DNA of 64,000 bases from Pseudomonadota bacterium (GTDB lineage: Bacteria; Pseudomonadota; Gammaproteobacteria; Burkholderiales; Burkholderiaceae_E): the NCBI GenBank assembly GCA_029779435.1, contig JAKPAM010000262.1, positions 1 to 64,000 of the forward strand, in the 5' to 3' direction. Of the stretch, positions 63,647-64,000 are shown piece by piece (position 1 is the stretch's first letter; every line of letters starts with the position of its first letter). The notes below the pieces were generated by a model. The model was not told where the DNA came from. It searched no databases and saw nothing but the letters and a program-made list of their open reading frames with translations. The position numbers and the translations under genes were made by a program.

Positions 63647-64000
63647 ATGTCCCGTTCTACGCGCATCCTCGGAACCGGAAGCGGCCTGCCGCCCCGGATT
63701 GTGACCAATGCAGATCTGGCGACGGAACTGGGCGCCCGCGGCCTGGAAACGTCGGACGACTGGATCGTCGGGCGTACCGGTATCCGCCAGCGGCATCTGG
63801 CCGCCCCCGACGTGACCAGCAGCCAGCTCGCGACCGAAGCCGCCGGCAACGCGCTGCAGGCCGCCGGCCTGGGTCCGGCGGACATCGACCTGATCATCGT
63901 CGCCACGTCCACGCCCGACTACGTGTTTCCGAGTACCGCGTGCCTCGTGCAGAAGGCGCTGGGCGTCGAGCAGGGCGCGGCCTTCGACGTGCAGGCGGTC
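63647..64000 (+). CDS. fabH: 3-oxoacyl-ACP synthase III (5' part; window ends)
   Basis: FabH condenses acetyl-CoA with malonyl-ACP to start fatty-acid synthesis. Only 118 codons are present. They show [32 protein letters not shown], the CoA-binding [17 protein letters not shown] and AFDVQAV, after which the catalytic Cys would come next, just past the window edge. The gap to plsX is 18 bp with AGGCTGA upstream as ribosome-binding site. Confidence 0.95.
   Translation, partial: MSRSTRILGTGSGLPPRIVTNADLATELGARGLETSDDWIVGRTGIRQRHLAAPDVTSSQLATEAAGNALQAAGLGPADIDLIIVATSTPDYVFPSTACLVQKALGVEQGAAFDVQAV

Overview
The window is a GC-rich, gene-dense stretch of a betaproteobacterial chromosome, most likely order Burkholderiales. 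The reasons are the block rne / rluC-gph-Rieske-sppA / rsmI-like-maf / yceD-rpmF-plsX-fabH, the moaA-mobA-moeA cluster beside rne, a Bug/TctC-type solute receptor, a divergent metE/metR pair, and long arginine- and alanine-rich tails on conserved proteins. Species cannot be assigned from the sequence alone. No rRNA, tRNA, CRISPR array, prophage or complete insertion sequence was seen.

Layout. 0-3.1 kb: two translationally coupled, paralogous histidine kinases (the first cut by the window edge) and an outer-membrane beta-barrel protein. 3.4-8.9 kb: metE, divergent metR with a MetR box, and a membrane GGDEF-EAL protein behind a tandem palindrome. 8.9-17.7 kb: an MDR oxidoreductase, then a CecR-like TetR regulator divergent from a complete efflux operon (membrane fusion protein, double-ABC ATPase, two ABC-2 permeases, outer-membrane factor). 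17.7-24.8 kb: dodecin, a PhnB-like protein, a lipoprotein, a methyltransferase, an ECF-type nickel/cobalt importer (nikK-L-M-Q-O) and a Bug receptor. 24.8-30.2 kb: PLP enzymes, an ArsB-like permease, small secreted proteins and an SMR/ArnE-like protein. 30.3-45.1 kb: parE-parC, an enoyl-CoA hydratase/HIBYL-CoA hydrolase, a hybrid kinase, a MocR regulator, htpG behind a sigma-32-like promoter and overlapping a DNA-deoxyinosine glycosylase, a spermidine-synthase-like protein, and an isolated GspE/PilB ATPase. 45.2-52.2 kb: moxR-GNAT-VWA operon, two small cytochromes c, and molybdenum-cofactor genes. 52.3-64 kb: rne and the conserved housekeeping block ending inside fabH.

The least expected structure is a pair of homologous, structured, non-coding elements of about 122 and 136 bp (52331-52452 and 61974-62109). 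They lie in the same orientation, each begins directly after TTGAC, and each ends in a hairpin region resembling the right end and omega-RNA of IS200/IS605 (TnpB) elements. Neither carries tnpA or tnpB. One abuts the rne stop codon, so TTGAC contains the rne TGA; the other lies between yceD and the rpmF promoter. They may be non-autonomous IS605-type elements or orphan TnpB guide-RNA-like loci. Other points for a second look are an AT-rich, rare-codon patch inside rluC, a perfect 9-bp hairpin ending 7 nt before parE, a GNAT gene between moxR and its VWA partner, and a HisKA-type kinase with Gln in place of the acidic residue after the phospho-acceptor His.
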